From Bradyrhizobium diazoefficiens (GTDB lineage: Bacteria; Pseudomonadota; Alphaproteobacteria; Rhizobiales; Xanthobacteraceae): a stretch of DNA of 64,000 nt. The stretch covers positions 1,764,501-1,828,500 of the forward strand of contig NZ_CP067102.1 in NCBI RefSeq assembly GCF_016616885.1. The letters run 5' to 3'. Below, one piece after another: positions 44,697-55,394 of this stretch (positions within the stretch are counted from its first letter, which is position 1; each line of letters opens with the position of its first letter). The notes beneath the pieces were generated by a model, which saw only the letters and a program-made list of their open reading frames with translations, searched no databases and had not been told where the DNA came from. Position numbers and translations under genes: made by a program.

Positions 44697-45740
44697 GTTA
44701 ATGAGACGTCGTAAGAAATCGATGCTGGACCTCGACGGACTAGTCGCCGGCGGGATGGCCACAGGAGGAGACGTTCGGCTGAAGGAGGCGGCGCTCCCGT
44801 GCCCGCGTTGGGGCAGGCGCTGACGCGCACCATCTATGTGTCGCTCGACCCACATCAATTGTACTACTCAGCGAGAGCGCACTGGGCCCACCGGCGCGCC
44901 CCGCCACGCGCGCACCGTCTCTCAGGTCATCGAGAGCCGGATGGACGGATTTGCGGTCGGCGACTTCGTATTCAACACAACGGCTGGACCGAATATGCGC
45001 TCATGGGCGAGGGGATGGGTCTGGCGCCCGGGCTACATGGTCCCGCGTAAGCTCGATCCGTCCGTCGGACGCATCTCGCAAGCCGTGGGCGTGCTTGGAA
45101 TACTGGGGCTGACCCCCCACGCCCGGATGAACTTAATGGCCTCGCTACAGCCGACGGTGATGGTGTCGGCGGCTTCGGGCGGGGTCGGCCAGATCGCCGG
45201 GCAGTTCGCCAAACAGCGGGGCGCGCGGGTCATTGGGAGCGCTGGGCGTGATGCCAAATGCAAGCTTGTAACTGTTGAGCTGGGCTTTGATGCCTGCCTT
45301 TCCCATCTTTCGCCTAGTCTATCAGCCGATCTCACCGCGGTTTGCCAAGCCGGCATTGACGTCTATTTCGAGAATGCGGGCGGCAAAGTATTCGAGGCAG
45401 TGCTTCCGCTGTTCAATCAGGCGTGCGGATGACCATCTGCGGCCTCATCGCCCATTATGGTGATGAGGACGGGGCGTCGACAGACGCGCAGCGCTGATGA
45501 AGAGGGTAAACCAATCTTCAAGGCGCGGAACGTGAGGGTAGGGAATCTCTCCGTCAGCAGCACGAGGAGATGTTGGCCTATCTCGCGCCCCTGGTGAAGG
45601 CGAGTAAGGTCAAGTACCGCGAGGACATCCGCCAGGGATTGGAGACCATCCCGAGCGCTTTCGCCGAAATGCTACGCGGAGACAATTTCGGTAAGATGCT
45701 GGTGCAGGTGAGTCCCGATCCGACGCGTGGAGCCCGTGCG
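44697..45740 (+). pseudogene. MDR-family NADP-dependent oxidoreductase (CurA-like), broken
   Basis: Blocks of a medium-chain, zinc-independent NADPH reductase appear in order but in several frames: LKEAALP, LTRTIYVSLDP, TVSQVIESRMDGFAVGDFVFNTTAG, PRKLDPSVGRISQAVGVLGILGLT, VSAASGGVGQIAGQFAKQRGAR (NADP-binding), DVYFENAGGKVFEAVLPL, ICGLIAHY, VKYREDIRQGLE and FGKMLVQV. At least four frameshifts. It was a ~335-residue alkenal/one oxidoreductase. Confidence 0.8.
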
Positions 45741-45876
45741 CCCCGAAAGTCACCACAAGGTCCATTCGGGACTGCAGCCTGATTTGGCGATCTCCGCTGC
45801 ATTCGAGCGGTGCAGTGGCGACCGCTTGAAAATGCGCGCGGCCGCTGCCGCCAAGCCAATTGAGCACCCGAAAGGG

Positions 45877-47376
45877 TTATCCCATCGTCGGCATCACGAA
45901 TTCAGCTCCGGCCCGAATACCCGTCGGCCATCTTGTCGTGATTGTCTTCGACTTGGTATAGAACCGAATGCCCTCCGGACCATGCATGTGGTGGTCGCCA
46001 AACAAGGATGCCTTCCAGCCGCCGAACGAGTGAAATGCCATCGGGACCGGAATTGGTACATTGACGCCGACCATACCGACCTGAATTTGATGGGCGAATT
46101 CCCGGGCCGCATCGCCGTCCCTGGTGAATATCGCGGTGCCGTTGCCAAATTCGTGCTGGTTGATCATATCGGCTGCATCGTCGTACGATCTCGCGCGAGC
46201 GACCGCTAGCACCGGACCGAAAATCTCCTCCCGATAAATCTTCATGTCCGTCGTGACACGGTCGAAAAGCGTTCCTCCGATGAAATAGCCATTTTCATAA
46301 CCTTGACGCCTGAAGTCGCGCCCATCGACCACGAGCTCAGCGCCCTCGGCTACACCAGTGTCAATATAGGCGCGAACCTTGCCGAGGTGCTGCTCGGTCA
46401 CCAAGGGGCCCATCTCGGCGTCGGGGTCGGTACCGGGCCCGATGTTCAACGCTCGCACCTTCGGGGCCAGTTTTTCGATTAGGCGTTGGGCAGTCGTCTC
46501 GCCGATCGGGACCGCAACTGAAATCGCCATGCAGCGCTCGCCGGCAGAGCCGTAGGCGGCGCCCATGAGCGCATTCACCGCCTGATCCATGTCAGCGTCC
46601 GGCATGACAATCATATGGTTCTTGGCGCCGCCAAGCGCCTGGCAACGCTTGCCGTACCGGGTCGCGGTCTCGTAAATGTAGCGCGCAATTGGCGTCGATC
46701 CGACGAAACTCATGGCTGCAACATCAGGGTGTGTGAGAAGCGCGTCAACTGCTTCTTTGTCGCCCTGCACAACGTTGAAGACGCCGCGGGGCAGGCCTGC
46801 TTCCTCGAGCCATTTCGCCAGGATGAGCGAAGCAGACGGATCGCGCTCAGATGGTTTGAGAATGAAAGTGTTGCCGCAGGCGAGGGCGACGGGGAACATC
46901 CACATCGGGACCATGGCCGGAAAGTTGAATGGCGTGATGCCGGCCACAACACCCAACGGCTGCCGCAGCGAATGGCTGTCAACGCGCGTACCGACGTTCT
47001 CCGTAATTTCACCCTTCAAGAGCTGCGGTGCGCCCGTGGCGAACTCCACCACTTCCATTCCGCGTTGGACCTCACCCTTGGCATCCGAAACCACCTTGCC
47101 GTGTTCGGCTGTGATGGCATGGGCGAGTTCGTCAGTCCGCTCTCCAAGAATGCGCAAGAAGCGATTGAGGATCCGTGCTCGCCGGAGCGGAGGCGTAGCG
47201 GCCCAAGCCGGGAAGGCGGCACGCGCGGCAGCTACAGCAGCTCTCACGTCGTCCGGCGAAGCCAAACCGAGCGTCCCGGATTGTTGGCCAGTTGCAGGAT
47301 TGAACACGGGCGAAGTCCTGCCGCTCCTGCTTTGCACCACTTCGCCATTGATGAAGTTCAGAATAGTCGCGGACAC
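45877..47376 (-). CDS. mmsA: CoA-acylating methylmalonate-semialdehyde dehydrogenase
   Basis: 499 residues of the aldehyde dehydrogenase superfamily, MmsA/IolA type, which converts malonate or methylmalonate semialdehyde plus CoA to acetyl- or propionyl-CoA. Diagnostic is [16 protein letters not shown] (about residue 248), with KNH replacing the general-base Glu motif of hydrolytic ALDHs, and the nucleophile Cys in [12 protein letters not shown] (about 283). [10 protein letters not shown] and [13 protein letters not shown] are also family-typical. It starts with GTG at 47376 after GAGGAG. A LysR gene is divergent, 104 bp away, with a perfect palindrome between them, so it is the probable regulator. 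The gene fits valine, inositol or beta-alanine-type catabolism. Confidence 0.9.
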   Translation of the reverse strand: MSATILNFINGEVVQSRSGRTSPVFNPATGQQSGTLGLASPDDVRAAVAAARAAFPAWAATPPLRRARILNRFLRILGERTDELAHAITAEHGKVVSDAKGEVQRGMEVVEFATGAPQLLKGEITENVGTRVDSHSLRQPLGVVAGITPFNFPAMVPMWMFPVALACGNTFILKPSERDPSASLILAKWLEEAGLPRGVFNVVQGDKEAVDALLTHPDVAAMSFVGSTPIARYIYETATRYGKRCQALGGAKNHMIVMPDADMDQAVNALMGAAYGSAGERCMAISVAVPIGETTAQRLIEKLAPKVRALNIGPGTDPDAEMGPLVTEQHLGKVRAYIDTGVAEGAELVVDGRDFRRQGYENGYFIGGTLFDRVTTDMKIYREEIFGPVLAVARARSYDDAADMINQHEFGNGTAIFTRDGDAAREFAHQIQVGMVGVNVPIPVPMAFHSFGGWKASLFGDHHMHGPEGIRFYTKSKTITTRWPTGIRAGAEFVMPTMG

Positions 47377-47408
47377 GGCAGTGCTCCTCTGTAAAACGCT
47401 TGATCACA

Positions 47409-47421
47409 TCTCATAATGAGA
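47409..47421. promoter_or_regulatory. Palindrome in the mmsA-lysR intergenic region
   Basis: TCTCATAATGAGA is a perfect 13-bp inverted repeat (6-bp arms, central A) containing the T-N11-A pattern bound by LysR-type regulators. It lies 33 bp upstream of the mmsA start on one side and 59 bp upstream of the chosen lysR start on the other. This supports the downstream lysR start at 47481. Confidence 0.5.
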
Positions 47422-47480
47422 GCATGAAGTTGCGCCTCAACGACCGAATTCGCGGCTCTGTTGTGCAGAAAGTGTCGCCC

Positions 47481-48368
47481 ATGAACTGGGAGAGAGTCCG
47501 CATCTTCCTGGAAGTTGCACGTGCAGGTCAGTTCCTGAAGGCGGCAAAGCATTTACGGCTGAACCATGCGACTGTTGCGCGTCAAGTCACGGCGTTGGAA
47601 AAGGGTCTCAAGGTTAAGCTGCTTGAGCGCCATACGTCCGGCTGTGCGTTGACAGCGGCAGGCGAAGCCCTTGTGGCAGCTGCGGAACGCGCCGAAAGCG
47701 AGTTTCTCAAGGTGGGCGGCAGCATCGGAGGCGCGGCTGAAGCGATCACCGGCACTGTGCGCGTCGGGGCGCCGGATGGACTTGGCAACTATTTTCTGGC
47801 TGATCAACTGGGGACGCTTGCCGCCAGACATCCTGAACTGGTGATCCAACTCGTGCCGCTTCCACGCACCTTTTCATTGTCGCGGCGAGAGGCTGATATC
47901 GCGATTACTCTGGACAGGCCGAAGCAGGGACGATTAGTTCTGTCGAAACTGACCGATTACACGCTCAGCGTCTATGCCGCCGAAAGTTATTTGTTGCGTG
48001 AAGGACAAATTGAAAGACAGTCTGAACTGACAGGTCGGCTCTTCGTCACGCATGTAGAGGACTTCGCGTACAGCCGGGCGCTCGATTACGCATCAGCACT
48101 CGGCAAGCTCATGTCGCGCCGATACGAATGCGGAAGTGTCGTTGCTCAAATGGAGGCCGTGCGAAGCGGCCATGGGATCGGAATTTTACACGACTATGCT
48201 GCCCGGCTTTATCCGGAGCTGCAGCGTTTGCTCCCTGATGTGCGGTTCGTACGAAGTTACTGGCTCACCTCTCATCCCGATACTCACGAAACACGACGGG
48301 TCCAGGAAGTTCATCGATTCATAGTCGCATCAGTGAAAGCGGTCAGAAACAGCTTCGAGTCGAACTGA
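47481..48368 (+). CDS. LysR-family transcriptional regulator
   Basis: 295 residues. The N-terminal helix-turn-helix [22 protein letters not shown] and [19 protein letters not shown] (residues 1-55) is typical of LysR proteins. The C-terminal effector domain (about 90-290) includes [15 protein letters not shown] and [10 protein letters not shown]. In-frame starts further upstream (47400, 47424) would overlap the palindrome, so 47481 is chosen. It is divergent from mmsA, the classical arrangement for regulator and target. Confidence 0.87.
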   Translation: MNWERVRIFLEVARAGQFLKAAKHLRLNHATVARQVTALEKGLKVKLLERHTSGCALTAAGEALVAAAERAESEFLKVGGSIGGAAEAITGTVRVGAPDGLGNYFLADQLGTLAARHPELVIQLVPLPRTFSLSRREADIAITLDRPKQGRLVLSKLTDYTLSVYAAESYLLREGQIERQSELTGRLFVTHVEDFAYSRALDYASALGKLMSRRYECGSVVAQMEAVRSGHGIGILHDYAARLYPELQRLLPDVRFVRSYWLTSHPDTHETRRVQEVHRFIVASVKAVRNSFESN

Positions 48369-48491
48369 CCTGATCGTGCAAATATGGCAGCCGAGGCGCT
48401 GGCGGTCGTCTGCGGCTAGTCGACATAGCTTGATCGAGACAACAAAATTGGTGATCGCGAGGATCGCCGCTCGACCCGCAGGCCACTGGGA

Positions 48492-49985
48492 TTAAAGTCC
48501 CGCCATCATCACGTATTTGATCTGTACATATTCTTCCATGCCGTGGTGGGAGCCTTCGCGTCCCAAACCGCTTTCCTTGACGCCGCCGAAAGGCGCGACT
48601 TCCGTCGTGATCAGGCCGGTGTTGGCGCCGACCATGCCCGATTCCAGCGCTTCCGCGACGCGCCAGACGCGGCCGAGATCGCGGGAATAGAAGTAGGAGG
48701 CGAGCCCGAACGGCGATGCGTTGCACATCGCGATCACGTCGGCCTCGTCCTTGAAGCGGATTATCGGCGCGAGCGGCCCAAAGGTCTCCTCCTGCGCGAC
48801 CAGCGAGTCCGACGTGACGTCCGCGAGCACGGTCGGCTCGAAGAACGAGCGTCCCAGCACATGGCGCTTGCCTCCGGTCATGACCTTGGCGCCGCGCTTC
48901 ACGGCGTCCGCGATATGCCGCTCGATCTTGTCGACTGCCTCCATGTTGATCAGCGGCCCCTGCACGACGCCGCTTTCCGTGCCGTCGCCGATCTTCATCG
49001 CCGCGACCTTCTTCGACAGCTTCTGCACGAATTCGTCGTAGATGCCCGCTTGGGCGTATAGGCGGTTCGCGCAGACGCAGGTCTGGCCCATGTTGCGGTA
49101 CTTCGAGACGATTGCGCCTTCGACCGCGGCATCGATGTCCGCATCGTCGAACACCACGAAGGGCGCGTTACCACCTAGCTCCAGGCCGAGCTTCTTCACG
49201 CCGACAGCAGCCTGCCGGTAGAGGATCTTGCCAACCTCGGTCGAGCCAGTGAAGCCGACGAAGCGCACGGCGGGATGCTCGCACAGAACTTTGCCGATCG
49301 GCCGCGAATCCCCGGTGATCACGTTGAAGACACCTTTGGGTACGCCGGCCTTCTCGGCGAGGGCGACAAGCGCCAGTGCCGAAAGTGGTGTCTCACTGGC
49401 TGGCTTCAGCACAACGGTGCAGCCTGCGGCGAGCGCCGGCGAGACCTTGCGGGTGATCATTGAATTCGGGAAGTTCCACGGCGTAATGGCGCCGCAGACG
49501 CCAATCGGCTGCTTAATCGCAAGCAGCCTTGCATCCGGGCGCGGCGAGGGAATTGTCTCGCCATAGACGCGGCGAGCTTCCTCGGCGAAGAACTCGACAT
49601 AGGCGCCGCCGATATCGATCTCGCCAAGCGCCTCGGTGAACGGCTTGCCCTGCTCGGAGGTGAGGATGAGTGCTAGGTCCTCGCGGTTGGCGACGATCAA
49701 TTCGTACCATTTGCGTAAGGTGTTGGAGCGCTGCTTGGCCGTGAGCTTGGCCCAGGCCGCGAAGGCGCGCTCGGCGGCTTCCACGGCGCGCGTAGCATCG
49801 TCGGCTGAGAGCCGCGGCACCTTGGCGAGTTCCATGCCGGTCGCCGGATTGTTCACCGAATAGCTGGGTGAGCCGATCCAGGAGCCATCAATGTAGCAGG
49901 CCTCGCGCAGAAGCGACGGGTCCTTAAGACGGTCCCGCAGGGTGGACGAGCCTTGCAGAGCTCCTGCGGCGGCGGTCGGGGTCAT
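48492..49985 (-). CDS. gabD: NAD(P)-dependent succinate-semialdehyde dehydrogenase
   Basis: 497-residue aldehyde dehydrogenase of the GabD group, oxidising succinate semialdehyde (or glutarate semialdehyde) to the diacid. ITPWNFPNSMITRKVSPALAAGCTVVLKPASETPLSA binds the cofactor, general base Glu in LELGGNAPFVVFDDAD (about residue 265), nucleophile Cys in YRNMGQTCVCANR (about 300). The C-terminal APFGGVKESGLGREGS with GMEEYVQIKYVMM is the GabD signature. ATG 49985 is preceded by CAGGAG. Full length. No gabT is adjacent; convergent with lysR. Together with mmsA it gives the region two semialdehyde outlets into central metabolism. Confidence 0.9.
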   Translation of the reverse strand: MTPTAAAGALQGSSTLRDRLKDPSLLREACYIDGSWIGSPSYSVNNPATGMELAKVPRLSADDATRAVEAAERAFAAWAKLTAKQRSNTLRKWYELIVANREDLALILTSEQGKPFTEALGEIDIGGAYVEFFAEEARRVYGETIPSPRPDARLLAIKQPIGVCGAITPWNFPNSMITRKVSPALAAGCTVVLKPASETPLSALALVALAEKAGVPKGVFNVITGDSRPIGKVLCEHPAVRFVGFTGSTEVGKILYRQAAVGVKKLGLELGGNAPFVVFDDADIDAAVEGAIVSKYRNMGQTCVCANRLYAQAGIYDEFVQKLSKKVAAMKIGDGTESGVVQGPLINMEAVDKIERHIADAVKRGAKVMTGGKRHVLGRSFFEPTVLADVTSDSLVAQEETFGPLAPIIRFKDEADVIAMCNASPFGLASYFYSRDLGRVWRVAEALESGMVGANTGLITTEVAPFGGVKESGLGREGSHHGMEEYVQIKYVMMAGL

Positions 49986-50492
49986 TGCGTTGCTCCTGGG
50001 GGACCGTCGAATACGAGCGATCGCGTCTTTAGTGAAAAATGGCCGCGATAGATACCGCGCGGCCAGGTCAGGGAGGAGAAGCTTCGAAGGGCACTGAATA
50101 GGAGCGCAGTAAGTAGATGAAACTCGCTGGCAACTCCAATCTCGTACGAAACGTCGTCAATCGTGCGAGCCCACATCGCATACTCACTTCTTCGGGAGGA
50201 TTGGCGGCGTTTGTCTTGATATCTTGCAGATTTTACGCGTCGCTAAGCTCGGCTGCAGCTGCTACCTTAAGCTTCTCTCAAAGATTGTTCAAACTTCGCT
50301 GTCGTTCATTGCGGTCATCGAACAAATCGCTCCGTGTACGTTTGCGTACCCGTTGCTAGCGTCGGCTCAGGATCTCAAAATCAAACACCTCGTCAACGAG
50401 TGGCAGACAAACATACGGCTCGGCGATTTGGCAGCGTAGCTGCGCGTCGCGACAGCTCGATATCATCACTGCTCGCGGGTTCCGCAGTCCTC
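49986..50492. other. Intergenic region, nothing recognised
   Basis: About 500 bases between gabD and the IS5 end, A/T-richer than the neighbours. Should contain the gabD promoter. No frame with family resemblance. Confidence 0.4.
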
Positions 50493-52012
50493 CCGTGAAG
50501 AATGCGGGCGCGTTGATTGAAGTGATCTTTTGAGCGTGCGCAGTTTCCAGCGAAGGCCCGGATGATGGCACGCAAGAGTTCTGCGAGCCATCGCAGGAGC
50601 AGGCCAAGTTGTAGCCGACCGCGGCGAGAATAGCGTTGATGCCGTCCCCGACGGGGCCCTTGAGATAGTTGCGGTCCATGCGGTGCTCGGCCTTGGCTGA
50701 TGACAGGCGCGACAGCCGCGCGACGCTTCATCTCGCTACGGATGGAAGCCGTGACGCGGCGGACCAGACCCGAGATCCAGGCCCTGAACCGGTGCGGGTG
50801 GTTGTGCCCGCGATACCCTTTATCGACGTGGATGCGGCGAACCTGCACGCCGGTGAGCTTCTCGATGTCGCCGATTACGGGGCCGAGCGTGTGCCGGTCG
50901 AAGGGATTGCCATGCAGGGCCTTGACATTGAGCAAGAACTGTCCGCCTTTCGGCGGCGTCACGGGGGTGGCGATGCTGACCTTGCAGCCGAACTCGTAGG
51001 GCGCGCGGGCTTTCCCTTTGCGGATGCACTCGACCTCCGGCGCATGTAACGCATAGACCTTGGGGCCGCGCTGATGCTAATCCTGGGTGCGCACCCGCTG
51101 CGCCAGATCAAGCAGCGGGCCGAAGCGAGCTTCCAGCGCCGCATCGCCATCAATCTTGCGGCGGATGTCGCGGATGATCCGGCCAAGCCGTGTCCGCAGG
51201 AACTTGAGCTGCCGCCGGGCGCGTTTGAAACTGGTGGGCGTGGGTATAGCGGCCGGTCATGATGGCGGCGCGCTTGGCCAGGCGCAGATAGCTCTGGCGC
51301 AGCGGCACACGGTTACGCTTGGCGAACCCGACCAGCTTGATGATTGCCCATGCAGCAGCCGCGTATCGGTCGGATGTGCAACCGCCTTGGGCTGCACCGT
51401 GGTATCGACGACCACCCGTTCCAGGTCCTTGGGACCGATGGCGCCGGTCTTGTGCGCCACTGAAAGACTTTCCTGGATCAGCGCGGCGAGCTGTTCCTCG
51501 CCGAGCCGCTGGCGCCAGCGCGTCGTCGACGATCGATCGAATGGCAGCCGGTGGCAAAAGCTCAACTCGCCCCAGAAGTATTGATAATAGGGGTTCTCGA
51601 TCCAGCGGGCGCACAGCACCTCGTCCGAGAGATTGTGCACGTGCTTCAGAATGAACAGGCCGGCGACAAGCCGCGTCGGCAAACCAGGCTGCCCCGGACC
51701 GCCTTGGCACACCCAACCAAAGCGGTCATCCAGAAACTTCCAGTCGATCAGCGCCGCCAGTCGCACCAACGGGTGGCCCATGTCGATGATTTGATCGAGG
51801 GCCGGAAGCAGCAGGTCTTTCTGGGATCGTCCCGCGGTTTGCTCATCGCCTTCCCCAATACCGACGACCGCCGTCAGGGAATCACGAATCGCTCAAAAGC
51901 AAAACGCCAAAACGCAGGAAAGCGAGGTCCAACACTGCGCTTTCCCGCAAAATCAAATACGTTATCGAGACAACTTTTGCTTATTTCTCAGATTGATCCA
52001 CATTCTTCACGG
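50493..52012 (-). mobile_element. IS5-family element
   Basis: About 1.52 kb. Ends are inverted repeats: CCGTGAAGAATGCGG at 50493-50507 and CCACATTCTTCACGG at 51998-52012. Contains one frameshifted transposase on the minus strand. It abuts the IS110 element on its right. Confidence 0.8.
50520..51846 (-). pseudogene. IS5-family transposase, frameshifted
   Basis: ATG 51846 opens MSKPRDDP; the frame changes within the first ~10 codons and continues DLLLPALDQIIDMGHPLVRLAA, GQPGLPTRLVAGLFILKHVHN, FCHRLPFDRSSTTRWRQRLG, DLERVVVDTTVQPKAVAHPTD. After another shift near 51340 come LRQSYLRLAKRAAIMTGRYTHAHQF, APYEFGCKVSIATPVTPPKGG, HGNPFDRHTLGPVI, IHVDKGYRGHNHPHRFR and LLLRWLAELLRAI. At least four frame changes, so inactive. 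Confidence 0.85.
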
Positions 52013-52100
52013 ATGATGTAGTGGACGACGCCCGCTATCGGCATCGAGTGTGCCAAACGGGTGATCGTTGAACAACGAATCACCGGAGGGAGTCGTCCAT

Positions 52101-53131
52101 ATGCAGGTTAGCAGCATCGGCGTTGATCTCGCCAAGAACGTGTTCCAAGTGCACGGCGTGGATAGTTCGGGTAAGGTCGTCATCAGCCGTCAGTTGCGGC
52201 GCAAGCAGGTTATCGACTTCTTTAGCAAGATTCCTCCTTGCCTGGTCGGCATGGAAGCCTGCGGAACTGCTCATCACTGGGCGCGTGAAGTCTCCAAGCT
52301 TGGTCATACCGTGCGTCTGATGCCGCCGAGCTACGTGAAGGGCTATGTTAAGCGGTCGAAAAACGATGCTGCCGACGCAGCCGCCATCTGTGAGGCCGTG
52401 ACACGCCCATCGATGCGGTTCGTGCCGATCAAGTCGGCCGATCAGCAAGCCTTGCTGATGTTGCATCGAACGAGGGATCTTTTAATCCGTCAGCGCACGC
52501 AGCTGATCAATGCGCTCCGAGCCCATCTTGCTGAGTTCGGCCTCGTTGCGGAGATGGGACGGGAAGGTCTCGCGCAGCTTGCCGCGATCATCACGGACGA
52601 GAGTAATCGCGAAGCTCTTCCGTCCGCGATGAAACAGGCGCTGCAGGCCATTCTCGATCAACTTGCTGCTCTGGAATTGCAGATCGGGGCTCTGGATCGG
52701 GCCATTCATGCCCATCACAGTGTCAATGATAAAGCTGCCGCCTCGAGACCGTGCCGGGAATAGGCGTGATCGGGGCTACGGCCATCGCTGCCACTGTTAC
52801 AGACCCGAGTGTCTTCAAATCCGGTCGGGATTTGGCAGCATGGATCGGACTTGTGCCGCGGCAGCACTCGACGGGCGGCAAGGAGCGGCTCGGCGGCATC
52901 TCCAAGCAGGGAGATCGCTATCTCCGACGGTAGCTCGTCATCGGTGCAACGGCGGTTGTGCGACACGCGCGGCAGTATCCACACAAGCATCCCTGGGTCA
53001 TGAAGCTGCTGGCCAAGAAGCCGGCCAAGCTCGTCGCCGTTGCCGTTGCCAACAAGATGGCGCGCATCGCTTGGGCGATCATGGCCAAAGGAGGACACTA
53101 TCGAGCACCGGCGCTTGCTGCCGCCGCCTGA
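52101..53131 (+). pseudogene. IS110-family transposase, frameshift plus nonsense
   Basis: ATG 52101 opens MQVSSIGVDLAKNVFQVHGV. DEDD residues are visible: Asp in GVDLAKN, Glu in VGMEACGTAHHWAR, Asp pair in RSKNDAADAAAICEA. A frameshift near 52738 moves the C-terminal Tnp domain to another frame: TVPGIGVIGATAIAATV, AWIGLVPRQHSTGGKERLGG (catalytic Ser region), KQGDRYLRR then a TAG at 52933-52935, followed by HPWVMKLLAKKPAKLVAVAV and GGHYRAPALAAAA. Otherwise full length (~343 codons). IS110 elements encode a bridge RNA in their non-coding ends; 53132-53420 would be the place to look. Confidence 0.85.
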
Positions 53132-53704
53132 AGAGGCTTGGCAATGGGAGCGTGAGGCGACGGCGGCGCAAGACAAATCGAATTGCGAGGGTGATGATGG
53201 CGTGATGCGAAACGGTCGAGCCGTCGATTGGGATAACCGCTGTTGAGTCATGGGCGTCAAAGCCCGTACGAATGATTGGGACCCGATCCGCGGATTACAT
53301 CAGGGCCAGCGGTCATGGTGCCGCGCAAACAGGCCGGACACATGACTTGCACCCGACCGCAAGCCGAACGTCAGATTCTTCTTGCAATGCGGGCGTCGTC
53401 CACACATGACTCCGTAAGGGTCAATTTCGATCTTTCTTCGATCTCTGCATTCGTCTCGGCGTAGGCGCAGCTGGTTTGTAGCACTCCTCCAACTTCTGCT
53501 GCGCTGACCATTTCCGTTTGTCGGGAACGGGTTCGTTTAGGCGGTCGGGAAGCGCCCGCTGCAGGCTAGGCCTTCGTGGGACAGCTCTTCCAATGGCAAT
53601 TGACGCACTTTGGTACCAAGATAGTGGCAAGTGCAGCCCATATAGCGGAATGATCCCGTCCACGTCCCGAGAGGACGGATCGGCGCGCAAACGATAGAAA
53701 GTCA
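53132..53704. other. IS110 3' flank and unrecognised sequence
   Basis: 53132-53420 is probably the non-coding right end of the IS110 element. 53421-53704 has a frame with CHYLGTKVRQLPLEELSHEG on the minus strand that I do not recognise. No intact gene. Confidence 0.35.
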
Positions 53705-54000
53705 GATCAGAAGAGCGCTGCCTCTGACGTCTTGTTACACATGTCAGATTTCAGTAGCGATGGAGCGCTCGAAGAGTACGCCAGCATGGCACGCATGATC
53801 ACGGCAAGCTTGCGCGCGACCGCAACCGCGGCTCGCTTGAACCCAATTCTCTGTTTGACTTTCAGGCCTCAGACAGGCAGCGTCCTGGCGCATCTGAGGA
53901 TCACGGTCCTGCTTCATGCAACACTCCGCGCAGATGATTGTCGCCGCGCCGGGACATATGACCGTCATAATCGACTTCGCCCGACAAGAGAATTGCGCTA
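53705..54000 (-). pseudogene. IS110-family transposase C-terminal remnant
   Basis: Minus-strand frames give SGEVDYDGHMSRRGDNHLRG, VLHEAGTVILR, and RIGFKRAAVAVARKLAVIMR with AMLAYSSSA. This is the C-terminal Tnp domain of a second IS110 type. The N-terminal DEDD half is absent. Confidence 0.7.
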
Positions 54001-54548
54001 TGCTGGCGAGATTGGCCTGTCGAAATTCCGTGCGATCAGGGAACACTGCACGGACTCGGTGAGTTTGTTAGCGTCGTGGTCCGTGATGCACAGCTTCACT
54101 ATTCTTGTGTCAAGGGTCGTACCTAATTTACTAAGGCGCTGCCGCTCCGACCAGACACGACAGTGCGGCTTGGCAGACATCCGGTCTGCACGCGCGCATT
54201 TTGCATAGATCCGGACGGGCGTTCGGTCGACCTTCCGTATCTAAAGGGTGATCTGATCCAGTCCAACCTGATGCAGGCCGCCGTCCAGCCATCTCTTCGG
54301 TCGCATCGCGCTCGCTAATCGACGAAGACAATTCCGCACACAGGCCAACTCTCCAGTTTCGCTATTTCTATGATGGGTGAGTTCTAAAGATGATTGGATT
54401 GAGCGAAGAGTATCCAGAATAATCTTCCGCTTCCTTCCAGAATTGGTAGGCGACTCCTTTCCACTTTGCTGTATCCTCCACGGGCTGCGTGCAACTGAAG
54501 TTTCGCAAGTTGTGAGGCATCTTAGGAGCTCGAGAGAGAGTAGCAGTC
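54001..54548. other. Region upstream of the CmcJ-like gene, nothing recognised
   Basis: About 550 bases. No family signature in any frame. I looked for nod-box or tts-box-like arrays before the gene at 54549 and did not find one. Confidence 0.35.
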
Positions 54549-55394
54549 ATGAGAAATGCGAATGTCTCATCCGCAATGCAAGTAAACCAAGATTATTTGG
54601 AGTGCGTACAAGGTCAAGTCGTCTTTGCCAGACGAACATCCGACGAAAAAGGTCCCGAAGTTGTCCATCCGGGCTACCGCCTTCCGCTGCTCAGCTATGA
54701 CATTACCGTTCGGAACGCGCGTCCGATCCTTGACGAACTGTCCCTTGAGCGGCAAGGGTTCGCTCTTATTCAGCACAAGATATCCTGTGCAAAAGAGAGT
54801 GATCCAGAGACTATATGCGACAGATATCTGGAAGAGATGGTTCCGTTCATTAAGAACTACTTCAATGCGTCGTGGGTCGTGCCCCGTCGACGAGCCGTCG
54901 CTTTTCGTTCTGCCGGCGGGGGTTCAATCCCCAAAATTTGGGAACCGAGTACAGTGGCTCATATTGACTACGCGCCAGTAGCCGGGCCTATGCTTGCCGC
55001 AGTCGAGAGCCAATCGCAGGGCATTCCGATTCGAGCGTATTCGCGATTGATGATCATCCAGGCTTGGCATGCCCTCTCGCCGCCTCCGCAGGACTTCCCG
55101 TTGGCATTCTGCGACAGCACCTCAGTTAGTGATAGCGATATTGTGGTGGTTCACTATACGTCTGACCTTGCCTCGCAGACGTATAAGGGCTGCCTCCTAC
55201 ACTTCAATCCGGCTCAGCGTTGGTACTACTTTCCGGAAATGACTGCGGACGAGCTAATCCTTTTTAAGGGCTATGATTCTGAAGAGCATTGCAATCCGAA
55301 GGTCGCGCACTCGTCCTTCGACAATCGCCGTGCGCACCCAAGCGCAAAGCCGCGTCAGAGCATAGAGGCTCGCTTCTTCGTGTACTACGCCTGA
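54549..55394 (+). CDS. CmcJ/NvfI-family Fe(II)/2-oxoglutarate-type oxygenase-like protein
   Basis: 281 residues, intact. Resembles the CmcJ/NvfI/AsaB group (hydroxylase/desaturase or methoxylation partner proteins of secondary metabolism). Candidate iron ligands: His138 and Asp140 in VAHIDYAP, and the C-terminal His in VAHSSFDN. A candidate 2-oxoglutarate-binding Arg lies in PRQSIEARF. FNPAQRWYYFPEMTADELILFKGYDS is the most characteristic stretch of the family. ATG is preceded by a purine-rich GAGAGAGAG at a long distance. Flanked on both sides by IS110 debris, so its original pathway partners are missing. It likely hydroxylates or modifies a small molecule; the substrate is unknown. Confidence 0.75.
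   Translation: MRNANVSSAMQVNQDYLECVQGQVVFARRTSDEKGPEVVHPGYRLPLLSYDITVRNARPILDELSLERQGFALIQHKISCAKESDPETICDRYLEEMVPFIKNYFNASWVVPRRRAVAFRSAGGGSIPKIWEPSTVAHIDYAPVAGPMLAAVESQSQGIPIRAYSRLMIIQAWHALSPPPQDFPLAFCDSTSVSDSDIVVVHYTSDLASQTYKGCLLHFNPAQRWYYFPEMTADELILFKGYDSEEHCNPKVAHSSFDNRRAHPSAKPRQSIEARFFVYYA

Noticed and set aside
46615..47394. 259-codon plus-strand frame opposite mmsA
   Set aside because: Antisense of the dehydrogenase gene without any family signature.
53744..54208. 158-codon plus-strand frame
   Set aside because: It is antisense to an IS110 transposase remnant, which explains its openness.
54370..54548. Possible nod box or type III secretion (tts) box upstream of the CmcJ-like gene
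   Set aside because: I looked for the repeated ATC-N9-GAT pattern and for GTCAGCTT-like tts motifs and did not see a convincing match.
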